NCBI GenBank assembly: GCA_963680875.1
Contig: OY804588.1
Span: 79,508,829-79,572,828, forward strand
From: Bathymodiolus brooksi
Lineage: Eukaryota > Mollusca > Bivalvia > Mytilida > Modiolidae
Length of the DNA: 64,000 bases
Direction of reading: 5' to 3'
Shown: positions 1-14,179 of the stretch, piece after piece
Numbering within the stretch: position 1 is the first letter of the stretch
Layout of the letters: each line of letters begins with the position of its first letter
Made by a program: the position numbers and the translations under genes
The notes under the pieces: model-generated
What the model was told of the DNA's origin: nothing
Databases searched by the model: none
Seen by the model: only the letters and a program-made list of their open reading frames with translations

Positions 1-1019
1 CTTCTATATTATTGCCTTTGTTCCTCACTTTCCTGGGTTAGTACAGACACTTCTATATTATTGCCTTTGTTCCTCACTTTCCTGGGTTAGTACAGACACT
101 TCTATATTACTGTCTTTGTTCCTCACTTTCCTGGGTTAGTACAGACACTTCTATATTACTGCCTTTGTTCCTCACTTTCCTGGGTTAGTACAGGCACTTC
201 TATATTACTGCCTTTGTTCCTCACTTTCCTGGGTTAGTACAGACACTTCTATATTACTGTCTTTGTTCCTCACTTTCCTGGGTTAGTACAGACACTTCTA
301 TATTACTGCCTTTGTTCCTCACTTTCCTGGGTTAGTACAGACACTTCTATATTACTGCCTTTGTTCCTCACTTTCCTGGGTTAGTACAGACACTTCTATA
401 TTATTGCCTTTGTTCCTCACTTTCCTGGGTTAGTACAGACACTTCTATATTACTGTCTTTGTTCCTCACTTTCCTGGGTTAGTACAGACACTTCTATATT
501 ACTGCCTTTGTTCCTCACTTTCCTGGGTTAGTACAGGCACTTCTATATTACTGCCTTTGTTCCTCACTTTCCTGGGTTAGTACAGACACTTCTATATTAC
601 TGTCTTTGTTCCTCACTTTCCTGGGTTAGTACAGACACTTCTATATTACTGCCTTTGTTCCTCACTTTCCTGGGTTAGTACAGACACTTCTATATTACTG
701 CCTTTGTTCCTCACTTTCCTGGGTTAGTACAGGACACTTCTATATTATGCCTTTGTTCCTCACTTTCCTGGGTTAGTACAGACACTTCTATATTACCGCC
801 GTTGTTCCTCACTTTCCTGGGTTAGTACAGACACTTCTATATTACTGCCTTTGTTCCTCACTTTCCTGGGTTAGTACAGGCACTTCTATATTATTGCCTT
901 TGTTCCTCACTTTCCTGGGTTAGTACAGACACTTCTATATTACTGCCTTTGTTCCTCACTTTCCTGGGTTAGTACAGACACTTCTATATTACTGCCTTTG
1001 TTCCTCACTTTCCTGGGTT

Positions 1020-4000
1020 AGTACAGGCACTTCTATATTGCTGCCTTTGTTCCTCACTTTCCTGGGTTAGTACAGACACTTCTATATTATTGCCTTTGTT
1101 CCTCACTTTCCTGGGTTAGTACAGGCCCTTCTATATTACTGCCTTTGTTCCTCACTTTCCTGGGTTAGTACAGACACTTCTATATTACTGCCTTTGTTCC
1201 TCACTTTCCTGGGTTAGTACAGGCACTTCTATATTACTGCCTTTGTTCCTCACTTTCCTGGCTTAGTACAGACACTTCTATATTACTGCCTTTGTTCCTC
1301 ACTTTCCTGGGTTAGTACAGACACTTCTATATTATTGCCTTTGTTCCTCACTTTCCTGGGTTAGTACAGGCACTTCTATATTGCTGCCTTTGTTCCTCAC
1401 TTTCCTGGGTTAGTACAGACACTTCTATATTATTGCCTTTGTTCCTCACTTTCCTGGGTTAGTACAGGCACTTCTATATTGCTGCCTTTGTTCCTCACTT
1501 TCCTGGGTTAGTACAGACACTTCTATATTATTGCCTTTGTTCCTCACTTTCCTGGGTTAGTACAGGCACTTCTATATTATTGCCTTTGTTCCTCACTTTC
1601 CTGGGTTAGTACAGACACTTCTATATTATTGCCTTTGTTCCTCACTTTCCTGGGTTAGTACAGGCACTTCTATATTGCTGCCTTTGTTCCTCACTTTCCT
1701 GGGTTAGTACAGACACTTCTATATTATTGCCTTTGTTCCTCACTTTCCTGGGTTAGTACAGGCACTTCTATATTGCTGCCTTTGTTCCTCACTTTCCTGG
1801 GTTAGTACAGACACTTCTATATTATTGCCTTTGTTCCTCACTTTCCTGGGTTAGTACAGGCACTTCTATATTACTGCCTTTGTTCCTCACTTTCCTGGGT
1901 TAGTACAGACACTTCTATATTATTGCCTTTGTTCCTCACTTTCCCGGGTTAGTACAGGCACTTCTATATTGCTGCCTTTGTTCCTCACTTTCCTGGGTTA
2001 GTACATACACTTCTATATTATTGCCTTTGTTCCTCACTTTCCTGGGTTAGTACAGGCACTTCTATATTGCTGCCTTTGTTCCTCACTTTCCTGGGTTAGT
2101 ACAGACACTTCTATATTACTGCCTTTGTTCCTCACTTTCCTGGGTTAGTACAGACACTTCTATATTACTGCCTTTGTTCCTCACTTTCCTGGGTTAGTAC
2201 AGACACTTCTATATTACTGCCTTTGTTCCTCACTTTCCTGGGTTAGTACAGACACTTCTATATTATTGCCTTTGTTCCTCACTTTCCTGGGTTAGTACAG
2301 GCACTTCTATATTGCTGCCTTTGTTCCTCACTTTCCTGGGTTAGTACAGACACTTCTATATTACTGCCTTTGTTCCTCACTTTCCTGGGTTAGTACAGAC
2401 ACTTCTATATTACTGCCTTTGTTCCTCACTTTCCTGGGTTAGTACAGACACTTCTATATTACTGCCTTTGTTCCTCACTTTCCTGGGTTAGTACAGACAC
2501 TTCTATATTACTGCCTTTGTTCCTCACTTTCCTGGGTTAGTACAGGCACTTCTATATTACTGCCTTTGTTCCTCACTTTCCTGGGTTAGTACAGGCACTT
2601 CTATATTACTGCCTTTGTTCCTCACTTTCCTGGGTTAGTACAGGCACTTCTATATTACTGCCTTTGTTCCTCACTTTCCTGGGTTAGTACAGACACTTCT
2701 ATATTACTGCCTTTGTTCCTCACTTTCCTGGGTTAGTACAGGACACTTCTATATTACTGCCTTTGTTCCTCACTTTCCTGGGTTAGTACAGGCACTTCTA
2801 TATTACTGCCTTTGTTCCTCACTTTCCTGGGTTAGTACAGCACTTCTATATTACTGCCTTTGTTCCTCACTTTCCTGGGTTAGTACAGGCACTTCTATAT
2901 TACTGCCTTTGTTCCTCACTTTCCTGGGTTAGTACAGGCACTTCTATATTACTGCCTTTGTTCCTCACTTTCCTGGGTTAGTACAGGCACTTCTATATTA
3001 CTGCCTTTGTTCCTCACTTTCCTGGGTTAGTACAGGCACTTCTATATTACTGCCTTTGTTCCTCACTTTCCTGGGTTAGTACAGGCACTTCTATATTACT
3101 GCCTTTGTTCCTCACTTTCCTGGGTTAGTACAGGCACTTCTATATTACTGCCTTTGTTCCTCACTTTCCTGGGTTAGTACAGGCACTTCTATATTACTGC
3201 CTTTGTTCCTCACTTTCCTGGGTTAGTACAGGCACTTCTATATTACTGCCTTTGTTCCTCACTTTCCTGGGTTAGTACAGGCACTTCTATATTACTGCCT
3301 TTGTTCCTCACTTTCCTGGGTTAGTACAGGCACTTCTATATTACTGCCTTTGTTCCTCACTTTCCTGGGTTAGTACAGGCACTTCTATATTACTGCCTTT
3401 GTTCCTCACTTTCCTGGCTTAGTACAGACACTTCTATATTGCTGCCTTTGTTCCTCACTTTCCTGGGTTAGTACAGACACTTCTATATTACTGCCTTTGT
3501 TCCTCACTTTCCTGGGTTAGTACAGGCACTTCTATATTGCTGCCTTTGTTCCTCACTTTCCTGGGTTAGTACAGGCACTTCTATATTACTGCCTTTGTTC
3601 CTCACTTTCCTGGGTTAGTACAGGCACTTCTATATTACTGCCTTTGTTCCTCACTTTCCTGGGTTAGTACAGGCACTTCTATATTACTGCCTTTGTTCCT
3701 CACTTTCCTGGGTTAGTACAGGCACTTCTATATTACTGCCTTTGTTCCTCACTTTCCTGGGTTAGTACAGGCACTTCTATATTACTGCCTTTTGTTCCTC
3801 ACTTTCCTGGCTTAGTACAGACACTTCTATATTACTGCCTTTGTTCCTCACTTTCCTGGGTTAGTACAGGCACTTCTATATTACTGCCTTTGTTCCTCAC
3901 TTTCCTGGCTTAGTACAGGACACTTCTATATTGCTGCCTTTGTTCCTCACTTTCCTGGGTTAGTACAGGCACTTCTATATTACTGCCTTTGTTCCTCACT

Positions 4001-7000
4001 TTCCTGGGTTAGTACAGGCACTTCTATATTACTGCCTTTGTTCCTCACTTTCCTGGCTTAGTACAGACACTTCTATATTACTGCCTTTGTTCCTCACTTT
4101 CCTGGGTTAGTACAGGCACTTCTATATTACTGCCTTTGTTCCTCACTTTCCTGGCTTAGTACAGACACTTCTATATTACTGCCTTTGTTCCTCACTTTCC
4201 TGGGTTAGTACAGGCACTTCTATATTACTGCCTTTGTTCCTCACTTTCCTGGCTTAGTACAGGCACTTCTATATTACTGCCTTTGTTCCTCACTTTCCTG
4301 GGTTAGTACAGGCACTTCTATATTACTGCCTTTGTTCCTCACTTTCCTGGCTTAGTACAGACACTTCTATATTACTGCCTTTGTTCCTCACTTTCCTGGC
4401 TTAGTACAGGCACTTCTATATTGCTGCCTTTGTTCCTCACTTTCCTGGGTTAGTACAGGCACTTCTATATTACTGCCTTTGTTCCTCACTTTCCTGGGTT
4501 AGTACAGGCACTTCTATATTACTGCCTTTGTTCCTCACTTTCCTGGGTTAGTACAGGCACTTCTATATTACTGCCTTTGTTCCTCACTTTCCTGGGTTAG
4601 TACAGGCACTTCTATATTACTGCCTTTGTTCCTCACTTTCCTGGGTTAGTACAGGCACTTCTATATTACTGCCTTTGTTCCTCACTTTCCTGGGTTAGTA
4701 CAGGCACTTCTATATTACTGCCTTTGTTCCTCACTTTCCTGGGTTAGTACAGGCACTTCTATATTACTGCCTTTGTTCCTCACTTTCCTGGGTTAGTACA
4801 GACACTTCTATATTACTGCCTTTGTTCCTCACTTTCCTGGGTTAGTACAGGCACTTCTATATTACTGCCTTTGTTCCTCACTTTCCTGGGTTAGTACAGG
4901 CACTTCTATATTACTGCCTTTGTTCCTCACTTTCCTGGGTTAGTACAGGCACTTCTATATTACTGCCTTTGTTCCTCACTTTCCTGGGTTAGTACAGGCA
5001 CTTCTATATTACTGCCTTTGTTCCTCACTTTCCTGGGTTAGTACAGACACTTCTATATTACTGCCTTTGTTCCTCACTTTCCTGGGTTAGTACAGGCACT
5101 TCTATATTACTGCCTTTGTTCCTCACTTTCCTGGGTTAGTACAGGCACTTCTATATTGCTGCCTTTGTTCCTCACTTTCCTGGGTTAGTACAGACACTTC
5201 TATATTATTGCCTTTGTTCCTCACTTTCCTGGGTTAGTACAGGCACTTCTATATTGCTGCCTTTGTTCCTCACTTTCCTGGGTTAGTACAGACACTTCTA
5301 TATTACTGCCTTTGTTCCTCACTTTCCTGGGTTAGTACAGGCACTTCTATATTACTGCCTTTGTTCCTCACTTTCCTGGCTTAGTACAGACACTTCTATA
5401 TTACTGCCTTTGTTCCTCACTTTCCTGGGTTAGTACAGACACTTCTATATTATTGCCTTTGTTCCTCACTTTCCTGGGTTAGTACAGGCACTTCTATATT
5501 GCTGCCTTTGTTCCTCACTTTCCTGGGTTAGTACAGACACTTCTATATTATTGCCTTTGTTCCTCACTTTCCTGGGTTAGTACAGGCACTTCTATATTGC
5601 TGCCTTTGTTCCTCACTTTCCTGGGTTAGTACAGACACTTCTATATTATTGCCTTTGTTCCTCACTTTCCTGGGTTAGTACAGGCACTTCTATATTACTG
5701 CCTTTGTTCCTCACTTTCCTGGGTTAGTACAGACACTTCTATATTATTGCCTTTGTTCCTCACTTTCCTGGGTTAGTACAGGCACTTCTATATTGCTGCC
5801 TTTGTTCCTCACTTTCCTGGGTTAGTACAGACACTTCTATATTATTGCCTTTGTTCCTCACTTTCCTGGGTTAGTACAGGCACTTCTATATTGCTGCCTT
5901 TGTTCCTCACTTTCCTGGGTTAGTACAGACACTTCTATATTATTGCCTTTGTTCCTCACTTTCCTGGGTTAGTACAGGCACTTCTATATTACTGCCTTTG
6001 TTCCTCACTTTCCTGGGTTAGTACAGACACTTCTATATTATTGCCTTTGTTCCTCACTTTCCTGGGTTAGTACAGGCACTTCTATATTGCTGCCTTTGTT
6101 CCTCACTTTCCTGGGTTAGTACAGACACTTCTATATTATTGCCTTTGTTCCTCACTTTCCTGGGTTAGTACAGGCACTTCTATATTGCTGCCTTTGTTCC
6201 TCACTTTCCTGGGTTAGTACAGACACTTCTATATTACTGCCTTTGTTCCTCACTTTCCTGGGTTAGTACAGACACTTCTATATTACTGCCTTTGTTCCTC
6301 ACTTTCCTGGGTTAGTACAGACACTTCTATATTACTGCCTTTGTTCCTCACTTTCCTGGGTTAGTACAGACACTTCTATATTATTGCCTTTGTTCCTCAC
6401 TTTCCTGGGTTAGTACAGGCACTTCTATATTGCTGCCTTTGTTCCTCACTTTCCTGGGTTAGTACAGACACTTCTATATTACTGCCTTTGTTCCTCACTT
6501 TCCTGGGTTAGCACAGACACTTCTATATTACTGCCTTTGTTCCTCACTTTCCTGGGTTAGTACAGACACTTCTATATTACTGCCTTTGTTCCTCACTTTC
6601 CTGGGTTAGTACAGACACTTCTATATTACTGCCTTTGTTCCTCACTTTCCTGGGTTAGTACAGGCACTTCTATATTACTGCCTTTGTTCCTCACTTTCCT
6701 GGGTTAGTACAGGCACTTCTATATTACTGCCTTTGTTCCTCACTTTCCTGGGTTAGTACAGGCACTTCTATATTACTGCCTTTGTTCCTCACTTTCCTGG
6801 GTTAGTACAGGCACTTCTATATTACTGCCTTTGTTCCTCACTTTCCTGGGTTAGTACAGGCACTTCTATATTACTGCCTTTGTTCCTCACTTTCCTGGGT
6901 TAGTACAGGCACTTCTATATTACTGCCTTTGTTCCTCACTTTCCTGGGTTAGTACAGGCACTTCTATATTACTGCCTTTGTTCCTCACTTTCCTGGGTTA

Positions 7001-9260
7001 GTACAGGCACTTCTATATTACTGCCTTTGTTCCTCACTTTCCTGGGTTAGTACAGGCACTTCTATATTACTGCCTTTGTTCCTCACTTTCCTGGGTTAGT
7101 ACAGGCACTTCTATATTACTGCCTTTGTTCCTCACTTTCCTGGGTTAGTACAGGCACTTCTATATTACTGCCTTTGTTCCTCACTTTCCTGGGTTAGTAC
7201 AGGCACTTCTATATTACTGCCTTTGTTCCTCACTTTCCTGGGTTAGTACAGGCACTTCTATATTACTGCCTTTGTTCCTCACTTTCCTGGGTTAGTACAG
7301 GCACTTCTATATTACTGCCTTTGTTCCTCACTTTCCTGGGTTAGTACAGGCACTTCTATATTACTGCCTTTGTTCCTCACTTTCCTGGGTTAGTACAGGC
7401 ACTTCTATATTACTGCCTTTGTTCCTCACTTTCCTGGGTTAGTACAGGCACTTCTATATTACTGCCTTTGTTCCTCACTTTCCTGGGTTAGTACAGGCAC
7501 TTCTATATTACTGCCTTTGTTCCTCACTTTCCTGGCTTAGTACAGACACTTCTATATTGCTGCCTTTGTTCCTCACTTTCCTGGGTTAGTACAGACACTT
7601 CTATATTACTGCCTTTGTTCCTCACTTTCCTGGCTTAGTACAGACACTTCTATATTGCTGCCTTTGTTCCTCACTTTCCTGGGTTAGTACAGGCACTTCT
7701 ATATTACTGCCTTTGTTCCTCACTTTCCTGGGTTAGTACAGGCACTTCTATATTGCTGCCTTTGTTCCTCACTTTCCTGGGTTAGTACAGGCACTTCTAT
7801 ATTACTGCCTTTGTTCCTCACTTTCCTGGGTTAGTACAGGCACTTCTATATTACTGCCTTTGTTCCTCACTTTCCTGGGTTAGTACAGGCACTTCTATAT
7901 TACTGCCTTTGTTCCTCACTTTCCTGGCTTAGTACAGACACTTCTATATTACTGCCTTTGTTCCTCACTTTCCTGGGTTAGTACAGGCACTTCTATATTA
8001 CTGCCTTTGTTCCTCACTTTCCTGGCTTAGTACAGACACTTCTATATTGCTGCCTTTGTTCCTCACTTTCCTGGGTTAGTACAGGCACTTCTATATTACT
8101 GCCTTTGTTCCTCACTTTCCTGGGTTAGTACAGGCACTTCTATATTACTGCCTTTGTTCCTCACTTTCCTGGCTTAGTACAGACACTTCTATATTACTGC
8201 CTTTGTTCCTCACTTTCCTGGGTTAGTACAGGCACTTCTATATTACTGCCTTTGTTCCTCACTTTCCTGGCTTAGTACAGACACTTCTATATTACTGCCT
8301 TTGTTCCTCACTTTCCTGGGTTAGTACAGGCACTTCTATATTACTGCCTTTGTTCCTCACTTTCCTGGCTTAGTACAGGCACTTCTATATTACTGCCTTT
8401 GTTCCTCACTTTCCTGGGTTAGTACAGGCACTTCTATATTACTGCCTTTGTTCCTCACTTTCCTGGCTTAGTACAGACACTTCTATATTACTGCCTTTGT
8501 TCCTCACTTTCCTGGCTTAGTACAGACACTTCTATATTGCTGCCTTTGTTCCTCACTTTCCTGGGTTAGTACAGGCACTTCTATATTACTGCCTTTGTTC
8601 CTCACTTTCCTGGGTTAGTACAGGCACTTCTATATTACTGCCTTTGTTCCTCACTTTCCTGGGTTAGTACAGGCACTTCTATATTACTGCCTTTGTTCCT
8701 CACTTTCCTGGGTTAGTACAGACACTTCTATATTACTGCCTTTGTTCCTCACTTTCCTGGGTTAGTACAGGCACTTCTATATTACTGCCTTTGTTCCTCA
8801 CTTTCCTGGGTTAGTACAGGCACTTCTATATTACTGCCTTTGTTCCTCACTTTCCTGGGTTAGTACAGGCACTTCTATATTACTGCCTTTGTTCCTCACT
8901 TTCCTGGGTTAGTACAGACACTTCTATATTACTGCCTTTGTTCCTCACTTTCCTGGGTTAGTACAGGCACTTCTATATTACTGCCTTTGTTCCTCACTTT
9001 CCTGGGTTAGTACAGGCACTTCTATATTACTGCCTTTGTTCCTCACTTTCCTGGGTTAGTACAGACACTTCTATATTACTGCCTTTGTTCCTCACTTTCC
9101 TGGGTTAGTACAGGCACTTCTATATTACTGCCTTTGTTCCTCACTTTCCTGGGTTAGTACAGACACTTCTATATTACTGCCTTTGTTCCTCACTTTCCTG
9201 GGTTAGTACAGACACTTCTATATTACTGCCTTTGTTCCTCACTTTCCTGGGTTAGTACAG
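1020..9260. repeat. Tandem duplication of an 84-unit (about 4118 bp) block in the 49-bp satellite
   Basis: The order of unit variants from about 1020-5140 recurs at 5140-9260. Matching landmarks include the alternating CAGACA-ATT / CAGGCA-GCT stretch (1330-2060 and 5440-6180), the GGCTTAG-GACA-GCT unit at about 3415 and 7535, and the run of GGCTTAG units at 3820-4400 and 7930-8520. Each pair is offset by about 4118 bp, which is 84 x 49 plus 2. A few units differ between the copies. Confidence 0.8.
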
Positions 9261-9894
9261 ACACTTCTATATTACTGCCTTTGTTCCTCACTTTCCTGGG
9301 TTAGTACAGGCACTTCTATATTACTGCCTTTGTTCCTCACTTTCCTGGGTTAGTACAGACACTTCTATATTACTGCCTTTGTTCCTCACTTTCCTGGGTT
9401 AGTACAGGCACTTCTATATTACTGCCTTTGTTCCTCACTTTCCTGGGTTAGTACAGACACTTCTATATTACTGCCTTTGTTCCTCACTTTCCTGGGTTAG
9501 TACAGACACTTCTATATTACTGCCTTTGTTCCTCACTTTCCTGGGTTAGTACAGACACTTCTATATTACTGCCTTTGTTCCTCACTTTCCTGGGTTAGTA
9601 CAGGCACTTCTATATTACTGCCTTTGTTCCTCACTTTCCTGGGTTAGTACAGACACTTCTATATTACTGCCTTTGTTCCTCACTTTCCTGGGTTAGTACA
9701 GGCACTTCTATATTACTGTCGTTGTTCCTCACTTTCCTGGGTTAGTACAGACACTTCTATATTACTGCCGTTGTTCCTCACTTTCCTGGGTTAGTACAGA
9801 CACTTCTATATTACTGTCGTTGTTCCTCACTTTCCTGGGTTAGTACAGACACTTCTATATTACTGCCTTTGTTCCTCACTTTCCTGGGTTAGTA

Positions 9895-12540
9895 CAGGCA
9901 CTTCTATATTGCTGCCTTTGTTCCTCACTTTCCTGGGTTAGTACAGACACTTCTATATTACTGCCTTTGTTCCTCACTTTCCTGGGTTAGTACAGACACT
10001 TCTATATTACTGCCTTTGTTCCTCACTTTCCTGGCTTAGTACAGGCACTTCTATATTACTGCCTTTGTTCCTCACTTTCCTGGGTTAGTACAGACACTTC
10101 TATATTACTGTCGTTGTTCCTCACTTTCCTGGCTTAGTACAGACACTTCTATATTACTGTCTTTGTTCCTCACTTTCCTGGCTTAGTACAGGCACTTCTA
10201 TATTACTGCCTTTGTTCCTCACTTTCCTGGGTTAGTACAGACACTTCTATATTACCGCCGTTGTTCCTCACTTTCCTGGGTTAGTACAGGCACTTCTATA
10301 TTACTGCCTTTGTTCCTCACTTTCCTGGCTTAGTACATACACTTCTATATTACTGCCTTTGTTCCTCACTTTCCTGGCTTAGTACAGACACTTCTATATT
10401 ACTGCCTTTGTTCCTCACTTTCCTGGGTTAGTACATACACTTCTATATTACTGCCTTTGTTCCTCACTTTCCTGGGTTAGTACAGGCACTTCTATATTAC
10501 TGCCTTTGTTCCTCACTTTCCTGGCTTAGTACAGACACTTCTATATTACTGCCTTTGTTCCTCACTTTCCTGGCTTAGTACATACACTTCTATATTACTG
10601 CCTTTGTTCCTCACTTTCCTGGGTTAGTACATACACTTCTATATTACTGCCTTTGTTCCTCACTTTCCTGGGTTAGTACAGGCACTTCTATATTACCGCC
10701 GTTGTTCCTCACTTTCCTGGGTTAGTACAGGCACTTCTATATTACTGCCTTTGTTCCTCACTTTCCTGGCTTAGTACATACACTTCTATATTACTGCCTT
10801 TGTTCCTCACTTTCCTGGCTTAGTACAGACACTTCTATATTACTGCCTTTGTTCCTCACTTTCCTGGGTTAGTACATACACTTCTATATTACTGCCTTTG
10901 TTCCTCACTTTCCTGGGTTAGTACAGGCACTTCTATATTACTGCCTTTGTTCCTCACTTTCCTGGCTTAGTACAGACACTTCTATATTACTGCCTTTGTT
11001 CCTCACTTTCCTGGGTTAGTACATACACTTCTATATTACTGCCTTTGTTCCTCACTTTCCTGGGTTAGTACAGGCACTTCTATATTACTGCCTTTGTTCC
11101 TCACTTTCCTGGGTTAGTACAGGCACTTCTATATTACTGCCTTTGTTCCTCACTTTCCTGGGTTAGTACAGACACTTCTATATTACTGCCTTTGTTCCTC
11201 ACTTTCCTGGGTTAGTACAGGCACTTCTATATTGCTGCCTTTGTTCCTCACTTTCCTGGGTTAGTACAGACACTTCTATATTACTGCCTTTGTTCCTCAC
11301 TTTCCTGGGTTAGTACAGACACTTCTATATTACTGCCTTTGTTCCTCACTTTCCTGGCTTAGTACAGGCACTTCTATATTACTGCCTTTGTTCCTCACTT
11401 TCCTGGGTTAGTACAGACACTTCTATATTACTGTCGTTGTTCCTCACTTTCCTGGCTTAGTACAGACACTTCTATATTACTGTCTTTGTTCCTCACTTTC
11501 CTGGGTTAGTACAGGCACTTCTATATTACTGCCTTTGTTCCTCACTTTCCTGGGTTAGTACAGACACTTCTATATTACCGCCGTTGTTCCTCACTTTCCT
11601 GGGTTAGTACAGGCACTTCTATATTACTGCCTTTGTTCCTCACTTTCCTGGCTTAGTACATACACTTCTATATTACTGCCTTTGTTCCTCACTTTCCTGG
11701 CTTAGTACAGACACTTCTATATTACTGCCTTTGTTCCTCACTTTCCTGGGTTAGTACATACACTTCTATATTACTGCCTTTGTTCCTCACTTTCCTGGGT
11801 TAGTACAGGCACTTCTATATTACTGCCTTTGTTCCTCACTTTCCTGGCTTAGTACAGACACTTCTATATTACTGCCTTTGTTCCTCACTTTCCTGACTTA
11901 GTACATACACTTCTATATTACTGCCTTTGTTCCTCACTTTCCTGGGTTAGTACATACACTTCTATATTACTGCCTTTGTTCCTCACTTTCCTGGGTTAGT
12001 ACAGGCACTTCTATATTACCGCCGTTGTTCCTCACTTTCCTGGGTTAGTACAGGCACTTCTATATTACTGCCTTTGTTCCTCACTTTCCTGGCTTAGTAC
12101 ATACACTTCTATATTACTGCCTTTGTTCCTCACTTTCCTGGCTTAGTACAGACACTTCTATATTACTGCCTTTGTTCCTCACTTTCCTGGGTTAGTACAT
12201 ACACTTCTATATTACTGCCTTTGTTCCTCACTTTCCTGGGTTAGTACAGGCACTTCTATATTACTGCCTTTGTTCCTCACTTTCCTGGCTTAGTACAGAC
12301 ACTTCTATATTACTGCCTTTGTTCCTCACTTTCCTGGGTTAGTACATACACTTCTATATTACTGCCTTTGTTCCTCACTTTCCTGGGTTAGTACAGGCAC
12401 TTCTATATTACTGCCTTTGTTCCTCACTTTCCTGGGTTAGTACAGGCACTTCTATATTACTGCCTTTGTTCCTCACTTTCCTGGGTTAGTACAGGCACTT
12501 CTATATTACTGCCTTTGTTCCTCACTTTCCTGGGTTAGTA
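9895..12540. repeat. Tandem duplication of a 27-unit (1323 bp) block in the 49-bp satellite
   Basis: Rare unit variants recur at a spacing of 1323 bp (27 x 49). ACCGCCGTTG occurs near 10250 and 11573, and again near 10690 and 12013. GGCTTAGTACATACA occurs near 10330 and 11653. The sequence GTCGTTG followed by GTCTTTG occurs near 10110 and 11430. Within each block ACCGCCG also recurs 441 bp (9 units) apart. Confidence 0.8.
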
Positions 12541-13620
12541 CAGACACTTTTATATTATTGCCTTTGTTCCTCACTTTCCTGGCTTAGTACAGGCACTTCT
12601 ATATTACTGCCTTTGTTCCTCACTTTCCTGGGTTAGTACAGGCACTTCTATATTACTGCCTTTGTTCCTCACTTTCCTGGTTTAGTACAGACACTTCTAT
12701 ATTACTGCCTTTGTTCCTCACTTTCCTGGGTTAGTACAGACACTTCTATATTACTGCCTTTGTTCCTCACTTTCCTGGGTTAGTACAGACACTTCTATAT
12801 TGCTGCCTTTGTTCCTCACTTTCCTGGGTTAGTACAGGCACTTCTATATTGCTGCCTTTGTTCCTCACTTTCCTGGGTTAGTACAGACACTTCTATATTG
12901 CTGCCTTTGTTCCTCACTTTCCTGGGTTAGTACAGACACTTCTATATTACTGCCTTTGTTCCTCACTTTCCTGGCTTAGTACAGACACTTCTATATTACT
13001 GCCTTTGTTCCTCACTTTCCTGGGTTAGTACATACACTTCTATATTACTGCCTTTGTTCCTCACTTTCCTGGGTTAGTACAGGCACTTCTATATTACTGC
13101 CTTTGTTCCTCACTTTCCTGGGTTAGTACAGGCACTTCTATATTACTGCCTTTGTTCCTCACTTTCCTGGGTTAGTACAGGCACTTCTATATTACTGCCT
13201 TTGTTCCTCACTTTCCTGGGTTAGTACAGACACTTTTATATTATTGCCTTTGTTCCTCACTTTCCTGGCTTAGTACAGGCACTTCTATATTACTGCCTTT
13301 GTTCCTCACTTTCCTGGGTTAGTACAGGCACTTCTATATTACTGCCTTTGTTCCTCACTTTCCTGGGTTAGTACAGACACTTCTATATTACTGCCTTTGT
13401 TCCTCACTTTCCTGGGTTAGTACAGACACTTCTATATTACTGCCTTTGTTCCTCACTTTCCTGGGTTAGTACAGACACTTCTATATTGCTGCCTTTGTTC
13501 CTCACTTTCCTGGGTTAGTACAGGCACTTCTATATTGCTGCCTTTGTTCCTCACTTTCCTGGGTTAGTACAGACACTTCTATATTGCTGCCTTTGTTCCT
13601 CACTTTCCTGGGTTAGTACA
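12250..13620. repeat. Tandem duplication of a 14-unit (686 bp) block in the 49-bp satellite
   Basis: The rare variant CACTTTTATATTATTG starts at 12547 and again at 13233, exactly 686 bp (14 x 49) apart. The CATACA unit at about 12340 and 13026 and the following run of CAGGCA units keep the same order in both copies. Confidence 0.8.
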
Positions 13621-14100
13621 GACACTTCTATATTATTGCCTTTGTTCCTCACTTTCCTGGGTTAGTACAGGCACTTCTATATTGCTGCCTTTGTTCCTCA
13701 CTTTCCTGGGTTAGTACAGACACTTCTATATTGCTGCCTTTGTTCCTCACTTTCCTGGGTTAGTACAGACACTTCTATATTGCTGCCTTTGTTCCTCACT
13801 TTCCTGGGTTAGTACAGACACTTCTATATTGCTGCCTTTGTTCCTCACTTTCCTGGGTTAGTACAGACACTTCTATATTATTGCCTTTGTTCCTCACTTT
13901 CCTGGGTTAGTACAGGCACTTCTATATTGCTGCCTTTGTTCCTCACTTTCCTGGGTTAGTACAGACACTTCTATATTGCTGCCTTTGTTCCTCACTTTCC
14001 TGGGTTAGTACAGACACTTCTATATTGCTGCCTTTGTTCCTCACTTTCCTGGGTTAGTACAGACACTTCTATATTATTGCCTTTGTTCCTCACTTTCCTG
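13620..14100. repeat. Short higher-order period (4-5 units) in the 49-bp satellite
   Basis: Units ending in ATT occur near 13630, 13875 and 14070, separated by three or four GCT units. This gives local periods of 245 and then 196 bp. It is the shortest higher-order period I see in this array. Confidence 0.6.
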
Positions 14101-14179
14101 GGTTAGTACAGGCACTTCTATATTACTGCCTTTGTTCCTCACTTTCCTGGCTTAGCACAGGCACTTCTATATTACTGCC

